The position numbers and the translations under genes are program-made. The notes under the pieces are model-generated. The model saw nothing but the letters and a program-made list of their open reading frames with translations. It was not told the DNA's origin and ran no database searches. A stretch of 64,000 nt of DNA from positions 252,501-316,500 of the forward strand of contig NZ_CP073745.1 of the NCBI RefSeq assembly GCF_024397975.1, written 5' to 3'. How positions within the stretch are numbered: the first letter of the stretch is position 1; each line of letters opens with the position of its first letter. The stretch is from Bacterioplanoides sp. SCSIO 12839 (GTDB lineage Bacteria; Pseudomonadota; Gammaproteobacteria; Pseudomonadales; Oceanobacteraceae). Below are positions 44,929-54,326 of this stretch, piece after piece.

Positions 44929-45906
44929 TTAAAAAATTTCATTTGGACTTAACTCAAAGTCCTCCGGCCTTGCATTTAACGCATCTTCGACACGGTTATC
45001 GTCGGCCTGAATTTCCGGCTTGTCATCATCATCGTTTTCACGTTTGCGCAGAATAATAATTTCTACCCGACGGTTACGCGCCCGACCTTCCGGACTGTCA
45101 TTCTCAACCAGTGGTACTTTGTCTGCGTGACCAACAATCTGAAAACGGTTTTCATCCATTTCCGGGGCAATAAATAATTCTTCCGCGAATGCCGCTGCAC
45201 GTGCAGTCGACAGACCCCAGTTTGAGCGAAAACGTCCACCCTGAATGGGGATATTATCGGTATGGCCTTCCACCGAAATTTTTCCCGGGACTGTTACCAG
45301 AACTTCACGGATTTTGTCGATCACCGGTAAAAACCGATCTTCGATATAGTCTGAACCAGAACGGAAGGCGCCTCGTTGTTGGATGCGGATAATAATTTTT
45401 TTGCCAGAGGTCTCGATTTCTACCTGACCTTCAGCAATTTCATCCTCCAGCTTGGCGGCCATTTCCAGTGCTTCCTGTTCGGTTGCCTGACTGTCCACTT
45501 CGCTGCTTTTCACCACAACTTCACGGGTGAGTTTGCCTTCATCGCCCTGAGATTCTTCCTGCTGGGTGACTTCATCCTGACACAGTACTTCCAGTGAACT
45601 CTTCGTAATATCACTGGTTTTCTGGCGGATTTCATTGATCGGTGTCGGTTCCGGAATCGACGGGCTGAAATGCCGTGCAATCACCGATGTTCCTTTCGGC
45701 GGATCACTGACGTTAATCAGTGTCTGCACACCAAACGCTTCACGCAATTCACCGGCCAGTCGTTTGAATTTCAACGCGTCCATTTCTGAAAACGACAGCA
45801 ACAGAACGAAGAAACACATCAGCAGCGACATCAGGTCGGCGAATGTCATTACCCAGGCCGGTATCCCGGCGGGACAGGGGGGGCACTCTTCTTCTTCGGC
45901 AGACAT
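44929..45906 (-). CDS. pomB: Flagellar stator protein PomB/MotB
   Basis: A 325-residue stator subunit with a single membrane helix near 17-40. D24 in TFADLMSLLMCFFVLLLSF is the ion-binding Asp. An OmpA-like peptidoglycan-binding domain follows in the C-terminal half (VEGHTDNIPIQGGRFRSNWG, then GHADKVPL and ARNRRVEIIIL). The N-terminus ECPPCPAGIPAW and the partner's sequence are of the PomB, sodium-driven type; ion specificity cannot be proven from sequence. The linker of about 100 residues is acidic. It lies 70 bases downstream of pomA. Confidence 0.92.
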   Translation of the reverse strand: MSAEEEECPPCPAGIPAWVMTFADLMSLLMCFFVLLLSFSEMDALKFKRLAGELREAFGVQTLINVSDPPKGTSVIARHFSPSIPEPTPINEIRQKTSDITKSSLEVLCQDEVTQQEESQGDEGKLTREVVVKSSEVDSQATEQEALEMAAKLEDEIAEGQVEIETSGKKIIIRIQQRGAFRSGSDYIEDRFLPVIDKIREVLVTVPGKISVEGHTDNIPIQGGRFRSNWGLSTARAAAFAEELFIAPEMDENRFQIVGHADKVPLVENDSPEGRARNRRVEIIILRKRENDDDDKPEIQADDNRVEDALNARPEDFELSPNEIF

Positions 45907-45976
45907 AAATTTCTCAGCTTGTTACATCAATATCAGCGTTTATGGGCAGTTACTTAGGGTATCGGCTCAGAGTGTC

Positions 45977-46732
45977 TTATTCTGAAGAAACCCGTTTCCC
46001 TTCCTGAATATAGGATTGCAGCATGGTTTCGATCACCCGTGGATTCTGACCACTCTGAATCGCTAACAGGGCATCAATGATCATCGATTTGAGACGATCT
46101 TCTTCATTCATGCGCAGGGTTAATTTGTCGGAAATGGGAAGGGCGAACATGGTCGCCATCATGGCGCCGTACAGGGTGGTTAAGAGGGCAACCGCCATTG
46201 CCGGGCCAATGGATTTTGGATCGTCCATGTTGGCGAGCATGGCAACCAGACCAATCAGAGTACCAATCATGCCCATTGCCGGGCCAACATCACCCAATGC
46301 CAAAAAGATGGAGGCCCCCAAATCGTGACGATCGGTGGATAACTTCTTTTCTTTATTTAATAGGGTGCGCACCACATCCGGGTCGTGACCATCGACCAGC
46401 AGCTGGATACCTTTGGCGAGAAAATCATCGCTGACTTCCTTACCTTCCAGCGATAACAGGCCGCCTTTACGTGCCAAACCTGCCAGCTCCACCACCTCTT
46501 CAATGACGGGTTCTGGCTTGCTGAGCTTAAACATAAAGGCTTTGCCCATGACCTTGGCGGCACCTAACACTTGCCCCAGCTCATATTTCATCATCACAGC
46601 AAAGATACTGCCGACAATAACAATCAGCAGTGACGGCACGTTCACAAACATGCTGATGTCACCACCAAGAATCATGGAATAAATAACAATGCCAAAAGCG
46701 CCGACTAATCCGACTAACGTTGCGAGATCCAC
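45977..46732 (-). CDS. pomA: Flagellar stator protein PomA/MotA
   Basis: A 251-residue protein with four membrane helices. MDLATLVGLVGAFGIVIYSM at the N-terminus and VGPAMGMIGTLIGLVAMLAN with DDPKSIGPAMAVALLTTLYG in helices 3-4 match Vibrio PomA closely. RHDLGASIF and the basic cytoplasmic loop, which touches FliG, are present. Five PomA surround two PomB in the stator. It is first of the pomA-pomB-pilZ set and divergent from xseB, an arrangement common in Pseudomonas, Shewanella and Vibrio. Confidence 0.94.
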   Translation of the reverse strand: MDLATLVGLVGAFGIVIYSMILGGDISMFVNVPSLLIVIVGSIFAVMMKYELGQVLGAAKVMGKAFMFKLSKPEPVIEEVVELAGLARKGGLLSLEGKEVSDDFLAKGIQLLVDGHDPDVVRTLLNKEKKLSTDRHDLGASIFLALGDVGPAMGMIGTLIGLVAMLANMDDPKSIGPAMAVALLTTLYGAMMATMFALPISDKLTLRMNEEDRLKSMIIDALLAIQSGQNPRVIETMLQSYIQEGKRVSSE

Positions 46733-46899
46733 TACTGCTCCTTGCGATTCCTGCGAGAAGAAATGAAATTACGTAAAACAAAACTCATTAAAGAGTTTAG
46801 ACAATGTTTGCGGTTATTCCTGTTTGATTGCTGATTAAGCCGAATTGCAATCTGTCAGCCGTGGGTTTAGTGTTGCCGCATCTCAACAGGCCTGCTGCT

Positions 46900-47190
46900 A
46901 TGACTGAACACACAACAAACAACACAACACCTTCATCCACCGCTTCGGAAAGCGATCAACAGTTTGAATTTGAGCAGGCGCTGGGGCAGCTTGAACAGTT
47001 AGTACTGCGTATGGAAAGTGGTGAGTTGTCACTGCAGGACTCGCTGCAAGCGTTTGAGCAGGGAGTCCACCTGACCCGACAATGCCAGCAAGCACTCTCT
47101 GCGGCGGAGCAGCGGGTACAGATTCTGATGGAGCAGAATGGCGAATCACAGGCATATCCATTTAACGGCGGGGATCAGCATCATGCGTGA
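46900..47190 (+). CDS. xseB: Exodeoxyribonuclease VII small subunit
   Basis: A 96-residue subunit of ExoVII. The conserved block FEFEQALGQLEQLVLRMESG is followed by SLQDSLQAFEQGVHLTRQCQ. The N-terminal 20 residues are Thr/Ser-rich, longer than E. coli XseB. An in-frame start lies 72 bases upstream, but the ATG at 46900 (MTEHTTNN) fits better. ispA overlaps its end by eight bases, so xseB-ispA-dxs form the classical operon. The large subunit xseA is not in the window. Confidence 0.92.
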   Translation: MTEHTTNNTTPSSTASESDQQFEFEQALGQLEQLVLRMESGELSLQDSLQAFEQGVHLTRQCQQALSAAEQRVQILMEQNGESQAYPFNGGDQHHA

Positions 47191-48061
47191 TCAGCTGGCC
47201 CAGGCGCAGCAGCGGGTTGAAGCTCAGTTGCTGAAAGCATTGGCCGGGTTAAATCTGGCTGATGACCGTTTGGCGGATGCCATGAAATACGGCTTACTCA
47301 ATGGCGGTAAACGCTTACGTCCATTTTTGGCTTATGCCACGGCTCAGGCGTTGAATGGTACTTGGCAACAAGCCGATGCTGCCGCTTGTGCGTTGGAGAT
47401 GGTGCACAGTTATTCACTGGTGCATGATGATTTACCAGCGATGGATGACGATGATTTGCGTCGGGGGAAACCCACCTGTCATATCGCCTTTGATGAAGCG
47501 ACGGCCATTCTGGCGGGAGATGGCCTGTTAACCGCCGCATTTGAAGTGCTGGCTGACAGCCCTCTGTCTGACGGTCAGCGCCTGCAACTGATTCGTTTGT
47601 TGTCTAAAGCCGCTGGTGGTGCCGGAATGGTGGCCGGGCAAGCGATTGATTTGAACCATGTGGGCCAGTCGATGACCCTGGCGCAGCTGGAAAATATGCA
47701 TCGCCATAAAACCGGGGCGCTGATCCGTGTTGCGGTGGAAATGGGCGCCTATTCGGTACAGGAGACAGTTGAAGCTGATGTGTTGGCTGCTCTCAGGCAG
47801 TATGCCGAATCCATTGGTCTGGCGTTTCAGGTACAGGACGACATTCTCGATATTGAAAGTGATACCGCCACGCTGGGTAAAACTCAGGGGGCAGATCTGG
47901 CGTTGAACAAACCCACCTATCCGGCACTATTGGGTTTGGATGGTGCGAAACAAAAAGCCCAGGAGTTGGTGGCCGAAGCACAGCAGGCCTTACAGGTGCT
48001 ACCGGGTGATACTTCGGTGTTGGCGGTACTGGCAGATTATATTATTCAACGTGACCATTGA
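47183..48061 (+). CDS. ispA: Farnesyl diphosphate synthase (polyprenyl synthetase)
   Basis: A 292-residue enzyme condensing IPP with DMAPP/GPP to farnesyl-PP in the cytoplasm. The first Asp-rich motif is HDDLPAMDDDDLRRGKPT and the second QVQDDILDIESD; GKRLRPFLAYATAQAL and MVAGQAIDL are also family marks. The product feeds quinones and undecaprenyl phosphate, the latter being the lipid carrier used by the glycan cluster. The ATG at 47183 lies within the end of xseB and has a GGGGA site; a longer frame to 47138 was rejected. Confidence 0.96.
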   Translation: MRDQLAQAQQRVEAQLLKALAGLNLADDRLADAMKYGLLNGGKRLRPFLAYATAQALNGTWQQADAAACALEMVHSYSLVHDDLPAMDDDDLRRGKPTCHIAFDEATAILAGDGLLTAAFEVLADSPLSDGQRLQLIRLLSKAAGGAGMVAGQAIDLNHVGQSMTLAQLENMHRHKTGALIRVAVEMGAYSVQETVEADVLAALRQYAESIGLAFQVQDDILDIESDTATLGKTQGADLALNKPTYPALLGLDGAKQKAQELVAEAQQALQVLPGDTSVLAVLADYIIQRDH

Positions 48062-48187
48062 TTCGGGTCACTTACCTTTCTGATGCTACTCATTGTGGGT
48101 GTGAACCGTTAGAATGTGCGCCCTATTTAAAAGCGCAGCAGCCTCTTGCTGATATAACAAGCGCTGTGACCGGATGTGTGAGATTTG

Positions 48188-50065
48188 ATGTTTACCGAAA
48201 TTCCAGCTTCCCGACCATCAACGCCGTTGTTGGACAGCGTTAATCTGCCGGCTGATGTTCGTGGTTTAGATCAAGAACAGCTGCCGCAGTTGTGTCAGGA
48301 ATTGCGCGAATTTCTGCTGTACAGCGTCGGGCAGTCGGGCGGCCACTTTGGTGCCGGGCTGGGTGTGGTAGAACTCACGGTTGCCTTGCATTACGTCTTT
48401 AACACTCCGGACGATAAGCTGGTCTGGGATGTTGGCCATCAAGCTTATCCACATAAAATACTGACGGGTCGTCGTGAACAGATGACCCGTATTCGCAGTG
48501 CCGAAGGCCCGGCGGCGTTCCCGCTACGCAGTGAAAGTGAATACGATACTTTTGGCGTGGGTCATTCCAGTACTTCGATCAGCGCCGCGATGGGCATGAG
48601 CCTGGCGATGCGCGCTCAGGGCAAAGACAGCCAGGCCGTTGCTATCATTGGTGACGGTGCCATGACCGCTGGCATGGCGTTTGAAGCGTTAAACCACGCG
48701 GGTCATGAAAAGTCGGATTTGTTGGTGATTCTCAACGATAACGACATGGCGATCTCCGATAACGTTGGTGCATTAAACAAATATTTCACTCGCTTATGGT
48801 CGAGCCAGACCTACAACTCCCTGCGTGAAGGGGGTAAAAAGGTTTTGGGTAAATTGCCTGCCGGTTGGGAATTGGCACGTAAGACCGAAGAGCATATGAA
48901 AGCCATGGTGGCTCCAGGGATCATCTTTGAAGAGCTTGGCTTTAATTATTATGGTCCGATTAACGGCCACGACACCGAAGAGCTGGTGCATACCCTCGAT
49001 AATCTGAAAAAGCTGCCCGGACCAAAATTCCTGCACGTGGTGACCAAAAAAGGCAAAGGCTTTGCGCCAGCCGAAGCCGATCAGATTAAGTATCACGCGT
49101 TAAAAAAAGCCGGTTCCGCTCCTTCAGCCGCGCCCAAGCCCACTTACTCCAATGTGTTTGGTAACTGGTTGTGTGATATGGCGGAAGCCGATGAGCGCTT
49201 GATGGGCATTACGCCAGCGATGCGTGAAGGCTCAGATCTTATTCGTTTCTCCGAGTTGTACCCACAACGTTATTTTGATGTCGCTATTGCCGAGCAACAC
49301 TCGGTGACACTCGCGGCAGGGTTGGCCTGTGAAGGGGCAAAACCGGTACTGGCTATTTATTCTACTTTCTTACAGCGTGGTTATGATCAGCTGATTCATG
49401 ATGTGGCGTTGCAGAATCTCGACGTCTTGTTTGCCATCGACCGTGCAGGACTAGTGGGAGAAGATGGTCCGACACACCATGGAGCTTATGACCTGAGTTA
49501 TCTGCGTTGTATCCCGAATATGGTAGTGATGACGCCATCGGATGAAAACGAATGCCGTCAGATGTTGTATACCGGCTATCAATATCAGGGCCCTGCTGCG
49601 GTGCGCTATCCTCGCGGTTCGGGGACTGGTGTTGTGCCGGATCAGGCTATGACGGCTCTGCCGCTGGGCAAGGGTCGAGTCTGTCGTGAAACTCAGGCAG
49701 AAGCCGGAAAGCGTGTCGCCGTATTGGTGTTTGGTGCGCCATTAAATACCGCGTTACAAGTCGCTGAAACGCAGGATATTACGGTTGCTGATATGCGTTT
49801 TGTGAAGCCACTGGATACGGAGTTGGTAGAGCAGCTGGCAAGTACGCATGATTACCTGATCACATTGGAAGAAAACGCCATCGCCGGTGGTGCAGGCAGC
49901 GCTGTACTGGAACATTTATCCACACATGGCATCACAACACCTTGCCGCGTGTTAGGTATTCCGGATCGTTATATTGATCATGCTGCTCCAGCGCAGCAGC
50001 TCGCGGATGTTGGTTTAGACAGCGTAACCCTGATCGATACCATCAACAGTCTGATAAAGTCCTGA
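48188..50065 (+). CDS. dxs: 1-deoxy-D-xylulose-5-phosphate synthase
   Basis: A 625-residue thiamine-diphosphate enzyme that joins pyruvate and glyceraldehyde-3-phosphate, the first step of the MEP isoprenoid pathway. [20 protein letters not shown] and [15 protein letters not shown] are at the N-terminus. [19 protein letters not shown] is the TPP/Mg motif, [15 protein letters not shown] has the catalytic Glu, and [15 protein letters not shown] follows. It ends at a normal length. The ATG at 48188 was taken rather than the in-frame TTG immediately before it. It is third of xseB-ispA-dxs with a 126-base gap after ispA, so it may also have its own promoter. Confidence 0.97.
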   Translation: MFTEIPASRPSTPLLDSVNLPADVRGLDQEQLPQLCQELREFLLYSVGQSGGHFGAGLGVVELTVALHYVFNTPDDKLVWDVGHQAYPHKILTGRREQMTRIRSAEGPAAFPLRSESEYDTFGVGHSSTSISAAMGMSLAMRAQGKDSQAVAIIGDGAMTAGMAFEALNHAGHEKSDLLVILNDNDMAISDNVGALNKYFTRLWSSQTYNSLREGGKKVLGKLPAGWELARKTEEHMKAMVAPGIIFEELGFNYYGPINGHDTEELVHTLDNLKKLPGPKFLHVVTKKGKGFAPAEADQIKYHALKKAGSAPSAAPKPTYSNVFGNWLCDMAEADERLMGITPAMREGSDLIRFSELYPQRYFDVAIAEQHSVTLAAGLACEGAKPVLAIYSTFLQRGYDQLIHDVALQNLDVLFAIDRAGLVGEDGPTHHGAYDLSYLRCIPNMVVMTPSDENECRQMLYTGYQYQGPAAVRYPRGSGTGVVPDQAMTALPLGKGRVCRETQAEAGKRVAVLVFGAPLNTALQVAETQDITVADMRFVKPLDTELVEQLASTHDYLITLEENAIAGGAGSAVLEHLSTHGITTPCRVLGIPDRYIDHAAPAQQLADVGLDSVTLIDTINSLIKS

Positions 50066-50200
50066 TTCTTTATCTCTGTGTCTGATACATCACGTCGTAG
50101 TTAATCTCATAAACAGGGATGAATTTGACATCCCTTTCTTCGCTTTTGCTGGCAGTTGCTGCTTAACTGAAATAACAACATTATTTTCAGGGATTAGCAG

Positions 50201-51403
50201 GTGCTGCGAATCACTTCTCTGCTTCATCTTGCAATATCGGTGTTTGTCGGATTGCTCTTATTGCTGCTGGCTGAAGCGAGCATGGAACTGGCAGGGCGAA
50301 ATTCTGAAAGTGATAATTCTGTTAAAAATAATCCTTATCTGCTTTTTCTCTATGTCGTGTCATTTTTTGTTGCCGGTGGACTATGGCTGCTTTTGAGAAA
50401 ACTCACTCAAAAATCTCAAGCTGTTGTTGTGTTGAAACAACAGTTTGATGATGCCCAGCAACAAGTATCCGATGCTGAAGCGACGTTGGCGGAGCAATTG
50501 CAACTGACGGCCTATAGTCAAAAAGAGTTGCTGAAAAGTAATTATGAATTACAAAATCTGAACCGAAAGCTGGAGGCTGCTAAGGATCAGGCGCATTTGT
50601 CAGAACGCTTAATTAATTTGGGTGAGGTTTCGGCAGGTATTATCCATGAGATTAATAACCCGGTTGCTTATGTCAGTAGTAATTTGTCGGAACTTGATAC
50701 CGATCTGAAATCTTTATTAGCGTTTGTTGCGGTATTAGATAAAGCATCGGATTCCCTGGATGTAAATTCTGAATTTTACATACAGTTATTAAGTGCTTTT
50801 CAGGAGTTGGGTATTCAGCAGGTATTGGCTGATGCACCCGAGCGCTTGAACGATAGCCTGCAAGGTATCGAGCGTGTACGGAAAATCATTCAGGATATGA
50901 AACGCCTCAGCAGCCGCGGAGATCAGGACAAAAAATATTGTGATCTTAATGTTGATATTCACAGTGTGATGAATATTGCATCCAGTCGTTTGAAGCATGG
51001 CGTATCACTCACAACAACATTTACTGAGTTGCCAGATGTATTTTGTAATGCGTCACAAATCGCTCAGGTGGTTACAAACTTAATTGTGAATGCAATTCAG
51101 GCGTTTGAAGACAATTCGGGTGAGATTCATTTCAGCGAATACGTTGAAGGCGACTATATTGTATTACAGGTGTCCGATAACGGCCCGGGTATGGATGCAA
51201 CCACAGCCGAGCGTGCGTTTGATCCTTTTTTTACCACTAAGGATGCTGATCAGGGAACCGGTATTGGTTTATCCCTGTGTTACAAATTAATTGAAGAACA
51301 TCACGGCAGAATTGATTTAACAACAGCTCCCGGAGAGGGGGCTTGCTTCACGATTTATCTGCCAATAAATCATGATGGAGAAAACGATGCTCAGCCAACC
51401 TGA
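50201..51403 (+). CDS. Sensor histidine kinase
   Basis: A 400-residue membrane kinase. Two membrane helices at about 7-25 and 46-65 enclose a very short (~20 residue) periplasmic loop. A long coiled coil (70-135) follows, then the HisKA segment with H149 in GEVSAGIIHEINNP. The ATPase domain has N-box VVTNLIVNAIQAF, G1 VSDNGPGM, F FDPFFTTK and G2 GTGIGLSLCYKLIEEH. It belongs to the NtrB/DctB-like HPK4 group by the H-box. The absence of a sensory domain suggests that it senses the membrane or a partner. The start is GTG. Its end overlaps the response regulator gene by 17 bases, so the two are a cognate pair. Confidence 0.92.
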   Translation: MLRITSLLHLAISVFVGLLLLLLAEASMELAGRNSESDNSVKNNPYLLFLYVVSFFVAGGLWLLLRKLTQKSQAVVVLKQQFDDAQQQVSDAEATLAEQLQLTAYSQKELLKSNYELQNLNRKLEAAKDQAHLSERLINLGEVSAGIIHEINNPVAYVSSNLSELDTDLKSLLAFVAVLDKASDSLDVNSEFYIQLLSAFQELGIQQVLADAPERLNDSLQGIERVRKIIQDMKRLSSRGDQDKKYCDLNVDIHSVMNIASSRLKHGVSLTTTFTELPDVFCNASQIAQVVTNLIVNAIQAFEDNSGEIHFSEYVEGDYIVLQVSDNGPGMDATTAERAFDPFFTTKDADQGTGIGLSLCYKLIEEHHGRIDLTTAPGEGACFTIYLPINHDGENDAQPT

Positions 51404-52718
51404 AACCGGGTTTGAATTTGCGGAAGAAAAGCGCGGCCGAATTCTTATTGTTGATGATGAAGAGCCAGTGCGTCAGGCGCTGAAACGCTTATTTCGTCGT
51501 GGTTATGATGTTGAGGTGGTTGCCAGTGGTGAAGAAGCGCTGCAGCTGTTAAACCAGGAGTCATACGATGTCGTGATATCAGATATGCGTATGCCGGGGA
51601 TGAATGGTGCTGAATTATTAAAAAACTGTTATCAGCGCTGGCCGGAGATGATCCGTATTTTGTTAACTGGATTTTCTGAGCTGGAGTCTGCGATCAGTGC
51701 CATTAATGATGGCAAGGTCTACCGCTATGTTGCCAAGCCCTGGGACAATGATGAGTTAAAAGGTGTTGTTATTGAAGCCCTGGATATTCGTGATCTGAAG
51801 TTGTCCAATGATGCTTTAAATGCACATATTGTCGAGCAGAACAGTGAGTTATCCCGTCTTAATAAAGAGCTCGAAGAAAAACATCAGCAGGAAGTGGGTG
51901 AGGCCGAAAATAAACTGCACGACGCCTTGCGTTCACTGCACCAGGAATTTAACAGCATGGTGCACATTCTGGTGGGCATGATTGAATCCCGACTGGGAGA
52001 GGATAAAGGTGGGTCAGAAACACTGGCGCGTATGGCAAAATCATTTGCTGAATTTTCAGGCCTTAGCGGTGAGGCGATTCAGGATGTGTATTATGCGGCG
52101 TTGCTGAAAAACTTTGGCAAAATCAGTTTCTCTGACAGCATCGTACAAAAATCATTAACACAAATGAGTCCGCAAGAGAAAAAGGAATTTGCACGTTTTA
52201 GTATTACCGGGCAAACCTCATTAATGATGTTGGAGCCCTTACAGAATGCCGCTAACATTATTCGCTCACATACTGAACTTTATAATGGTCGCGGTTTCCC
52301 CGATCGCCTTTCCGGGGAAGCCATTCCTAAAGAAGCAAGAATCCTGCGCATTGTCAGTGATTACGCTGAGTTGCAGAACGACCATAATTTTCTGGGGCAG
52401 AAACTCACCGCTGCGGATGCACAAACCTATCTGCTCAAGATGTCAGGGCAGCGCTACGACCGTGAGTTGGTTGATGTGTTTATGGAAGTGTTGAAAGACT
52501 TTTCCGAAAGTGTGGTATCGAATGTTGAGCGGGTTGCTGTTTGTGATGCGCGTGTTGGTATGGTGTTGGCTGGTAATCTGGTCAGCCCGGCAGGAGTGGT
52601 GCTGTTGTCGGCGGATACGCAATTAACTGAGCGCCACGTTGATAAGTTACATACTTTACAGCGCCAGTTCGAAGGCCATCAGCTGACGCTGCATATTCAT
52701 CGCCAGGATGTGGCCTGA
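51387..52718 (+). CDS. Response regulator with degenerate HD-GYP-type domain
   Basis: A 443-residue protein. The receiver domain (18-135) keeps the acidic pair in LIVDDEEPV, the phosphoacceptor D66 in ISDMRMPG and K117 in VAKPWD. A coiled coil follows (140-185), then an HD-GYP-like domain (about 190-420). In that domain the catalytic HD pair is replaced: LLKNFGKI at 239-246 stands for LLHDIGKI. HHE is SHTE (294-297) and GYP is GFP (301-305). Phosphodiesterase activity is therefore unlikely; it may bind c-di-GMP or act by protein contacts (inference). The ATG at 51387 has GGAG six bases upstream and was preferred to two ATGs just before it. Confidence 0.88.
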   Translation: MLSQPETGFEFAEEKRGRILIVDDEEPVRQALKRLFRRGYDVEVVASGEEALQLLNQESYDVVISDMRMPGMNGAELLKNCYQRWPEMIRILLTGFSELESAISAINDGKVYRYVAKPWDNDELKGVVIEALDIRDLKLSNDALNAHIVEQNSELSRLNKELEEKHQQEVGEAENKLHDALRSLHQEFNSMVHILVGMIESRLGEDKGGSETLARMAKSFAEFSGLSGEAIQDVYYAALLKNFGKISFSDSIVQKSLTQMSPQEKKEFARFSITGQTSLMMLEPLQNAANIIRSHTELYNGRGFPDRLSGEAIPKEARILRIVSDYAELQNDHNFLGQKLTAADAQTYLLKMSGQRYDRELVDVFMEVLKDFSESVVSNVERVAVCDARVGMVLAGNLVSPAGVVLLSADTQLTERHVDKLHTLQRQFEGHQLTLHIHRQDVA

Positions 52719-52719
52719 A

Positions 52720-53346
52720 TCAGGCCTCGTCATCCTGGTGTGTGATGATGTCACCGTCTTTAGGCAAAAAATGACCTAACTTACTTGCCTTGGTTTTCAG
52801 GTAACCATCGTTGTGAGGGTTACGGCCGACTTCCAGCGGCACACGTTCAACCACATCGACTCCGGCATCGGATAACGCTTTCACTTTGCGTGGATTGTTA
52901 GTCATCAGACGAATGGCTTTGATGCCTAACGTATCGAGCATCGGCTGGCACATAAAATAGTTACGCATATCAGCACCAAAACCGAGCTGTTCGTTAGCTT
53001 CAACGGTGTCAGCGCCCTGATCCTGCAAATTGTAGGCTTTCACCTTATTCAGCAGACCGATACCACGGCCTTCCTGGCGTAAATACAGCACCACACCCCG
53101 GCCAGCCTCAGAGACAGAACGCAGCGCTTCTTCCAGTTGATAGCCACAATCACAACGCATCGAAAACAAGGCATCACCGGTAAGACACTCAGAGTGTGCA
53201 CGAGCCAGTACCGGCTCACCATCTGCAATGTCACCCATGGTTAAGGCAACATGCTCTTTACCACTGCTGGTTTCTTCAAAACCATGCATAGTAAATACAC
53301 CAAACGGTGTTGGAAGCTTGCAGGAAGCGATGAATTTAATGGTCAA
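52720..53346 (-). CDS. ribA: GTP cyclohydrolase II
   Basis: A 208-residue enzyme opening GTP for riboflavin synthesis. It has [19 protein letters not shown] at the N-terminus, the zinc site [20 protein letters not shown] (three Cys), [20 protein letters not shown] with the catalytic Arg, and [12 protein letters not shown] near the end. The TTG at 53346 (T-I-K-F next) has AGAGG eight bases before it and gives the family length. An in-frame TTG at 53403 would add 19 unmatched residues. It is convergent with the response regulator (one base between stops). It is monofunctional, without a RibB domain. Confidence 0.94.
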   Translation of the reverse strand: MTIKFIASCKLPTPFGVFTMHGFEETSSGKEHVALTMGDIADGEPVLARAHSECLTGDALFSMRCDCGYQLEEALRSVSEAGRGVVLYLRQEGRGIGLLNKVKAYNLQDQGADTVEANEQLGFGADMRNYFMCQPMLDTLGIKAIRLMTNNPRKVKALSDAGVDVVERVPLEVGRNPHNDGYLKTKASKLGHFLPKDGDIITHQDDEA

Positions 53347-53489
53347 AATACTAACCTCTGGCGTACCCAGCGTTTGAAACAGGGCGCGTATTCTAGCAGT
53401 CAAGCCACGCTGTGACTAATTTAGCGTTAGAATAGAGTGTCTCACTGGCTTACTGCTTGAATACACACGCTTATGTTCTGGTTCGTTTT

Positions 53490-54167
53490 ATGTTTTGGGT
53501 AGTTCTCTTTCTGACATTATTGCTGGCGCTCAGTTTGCCGGGCATCTGGGTGCAATACGTGTTGAAGAAGCACAGTCGGCATCGGCCCGAGTTTCCCGGA
53601 AACGGTGAAGACATGGCGCATCATTTGTTGATGAAGCTGGGAATTGACGGTGTTGGGGTTGAGGTCACTCCCGACGGTGATCATTACGACCCACAGCACA
53701 AAATGGTTCGTCTGAGTGCAGACAAAATGGAAGGTAAAACGCTCACCGCAGTGGTGGTCGCAGCACACGAAGTGGGTCATGCACTGCAACATCATCGTCG
53801 TGAGGCTATGTTTCAGACACGGACACTATTGGCTCATCTGACTTACTGGGCACAGAAAACGGCTCCCCTGGCGTTGATGGCAGCTCCACTCCTGATCAGC
53901 CTGGCTCCGGCGGCATCTCGTTTAGCACTGGTGATTGCAGTTGGAGCTATGTTGTTGGGTACCGTGATGCATCTACTGACGCTGCCGGTCGAATGGGATG
54001 CCAGTTTTAACAAGGCGCTGCCTTTGTTGGAAGAGGGAGGCTACTTTAATGAGCAGGATATGGCTTCTGCGCGTCAGATTCTGAGAGCTGCAGCGCTGAC
54101 CTATGTGGCTGGTTCGTTGGCCAGTTTATTAAACGTCTGGCGTTGGTTGCGTTATTTACGGCGCTAG
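53490..54167 (+). CDS. Membrane zinc metallopeptidase (YugP/DUF2268-independent, Zn_peptidase_2 type)
   Basis: A 225-residue inner-membrane protein. One helix lies at the N-terminus (FWVVLFLTLLLALSLPG) and two or three follow the active site. The zinc motif is HEVGH in VVAAHEVGHALQHH, and YDPQHKMVRLSADKMEGK before it is the family block of YugP-like peptidases. A Glu in PVEWDASFNKAL is the likely third ligand. The substrate is unknown. The ATG at 53490 was chosen by likeness to YugP N-termini; an in-frame TTG at 53457 is equally possible, as neither has a good ribosome site. A palindromic repeat begins 12 bases after the stop. Confidence 0.86.
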   Translation: MFWVVLFLTLLLALSLPGIWVQYVLKKHSRHRPEFPGNGEDMAHHLLMKLGIDGVGVEVTPDGDHYDPQHKMVRLSADKMEGKTLTAVVVAAHEVGHALQHHRREAMFQTRTLLAHLTYWAQKTAPLALMAAPLLISLAPAASRLALVIAVGAMLLGTVMHLLTLPVEWDASFNKALPLLEEGGYFNEQDMASARQILRAAALTYVAGSLASLLNVWRWLRYLRR

Positions 54168-54178
54168 CGAAGCGCTAT

Positions 54179-54326
54179 CTAGCAGGCTGTTGAAAAATGT
54201 TTCTGAGGAAGCCAGAACAAGGCAAAAATCAACGAAAACGCGCAGTTTATAAGTAATAAATGAGCATTTTGAGCTGATTTTTAACGCCGTAATGGCAACG
54301 TAAGTAGTTTTTCAACAACCTGCTAG
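54179..54326. repeat. Dispersed palindromic repeat, copy B (most complete)
   Basis: CTAGCAGGCTGTTGAAAAA (54179-54197) and TTTTTCAACAACCTGCTAG (54308-54326) are terminal inverted repeats differing at one position. The inside contains caaggcaaaaa, gcgcagtttataa, taataaatgagca and ttttaacgc, shared with copy A at 24012-24105. The right arm holds the stop codon of the coiled-coil gene on the minus strand. No open frame is present, so this would be a non-autonomous element. Confidence 0.85.
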
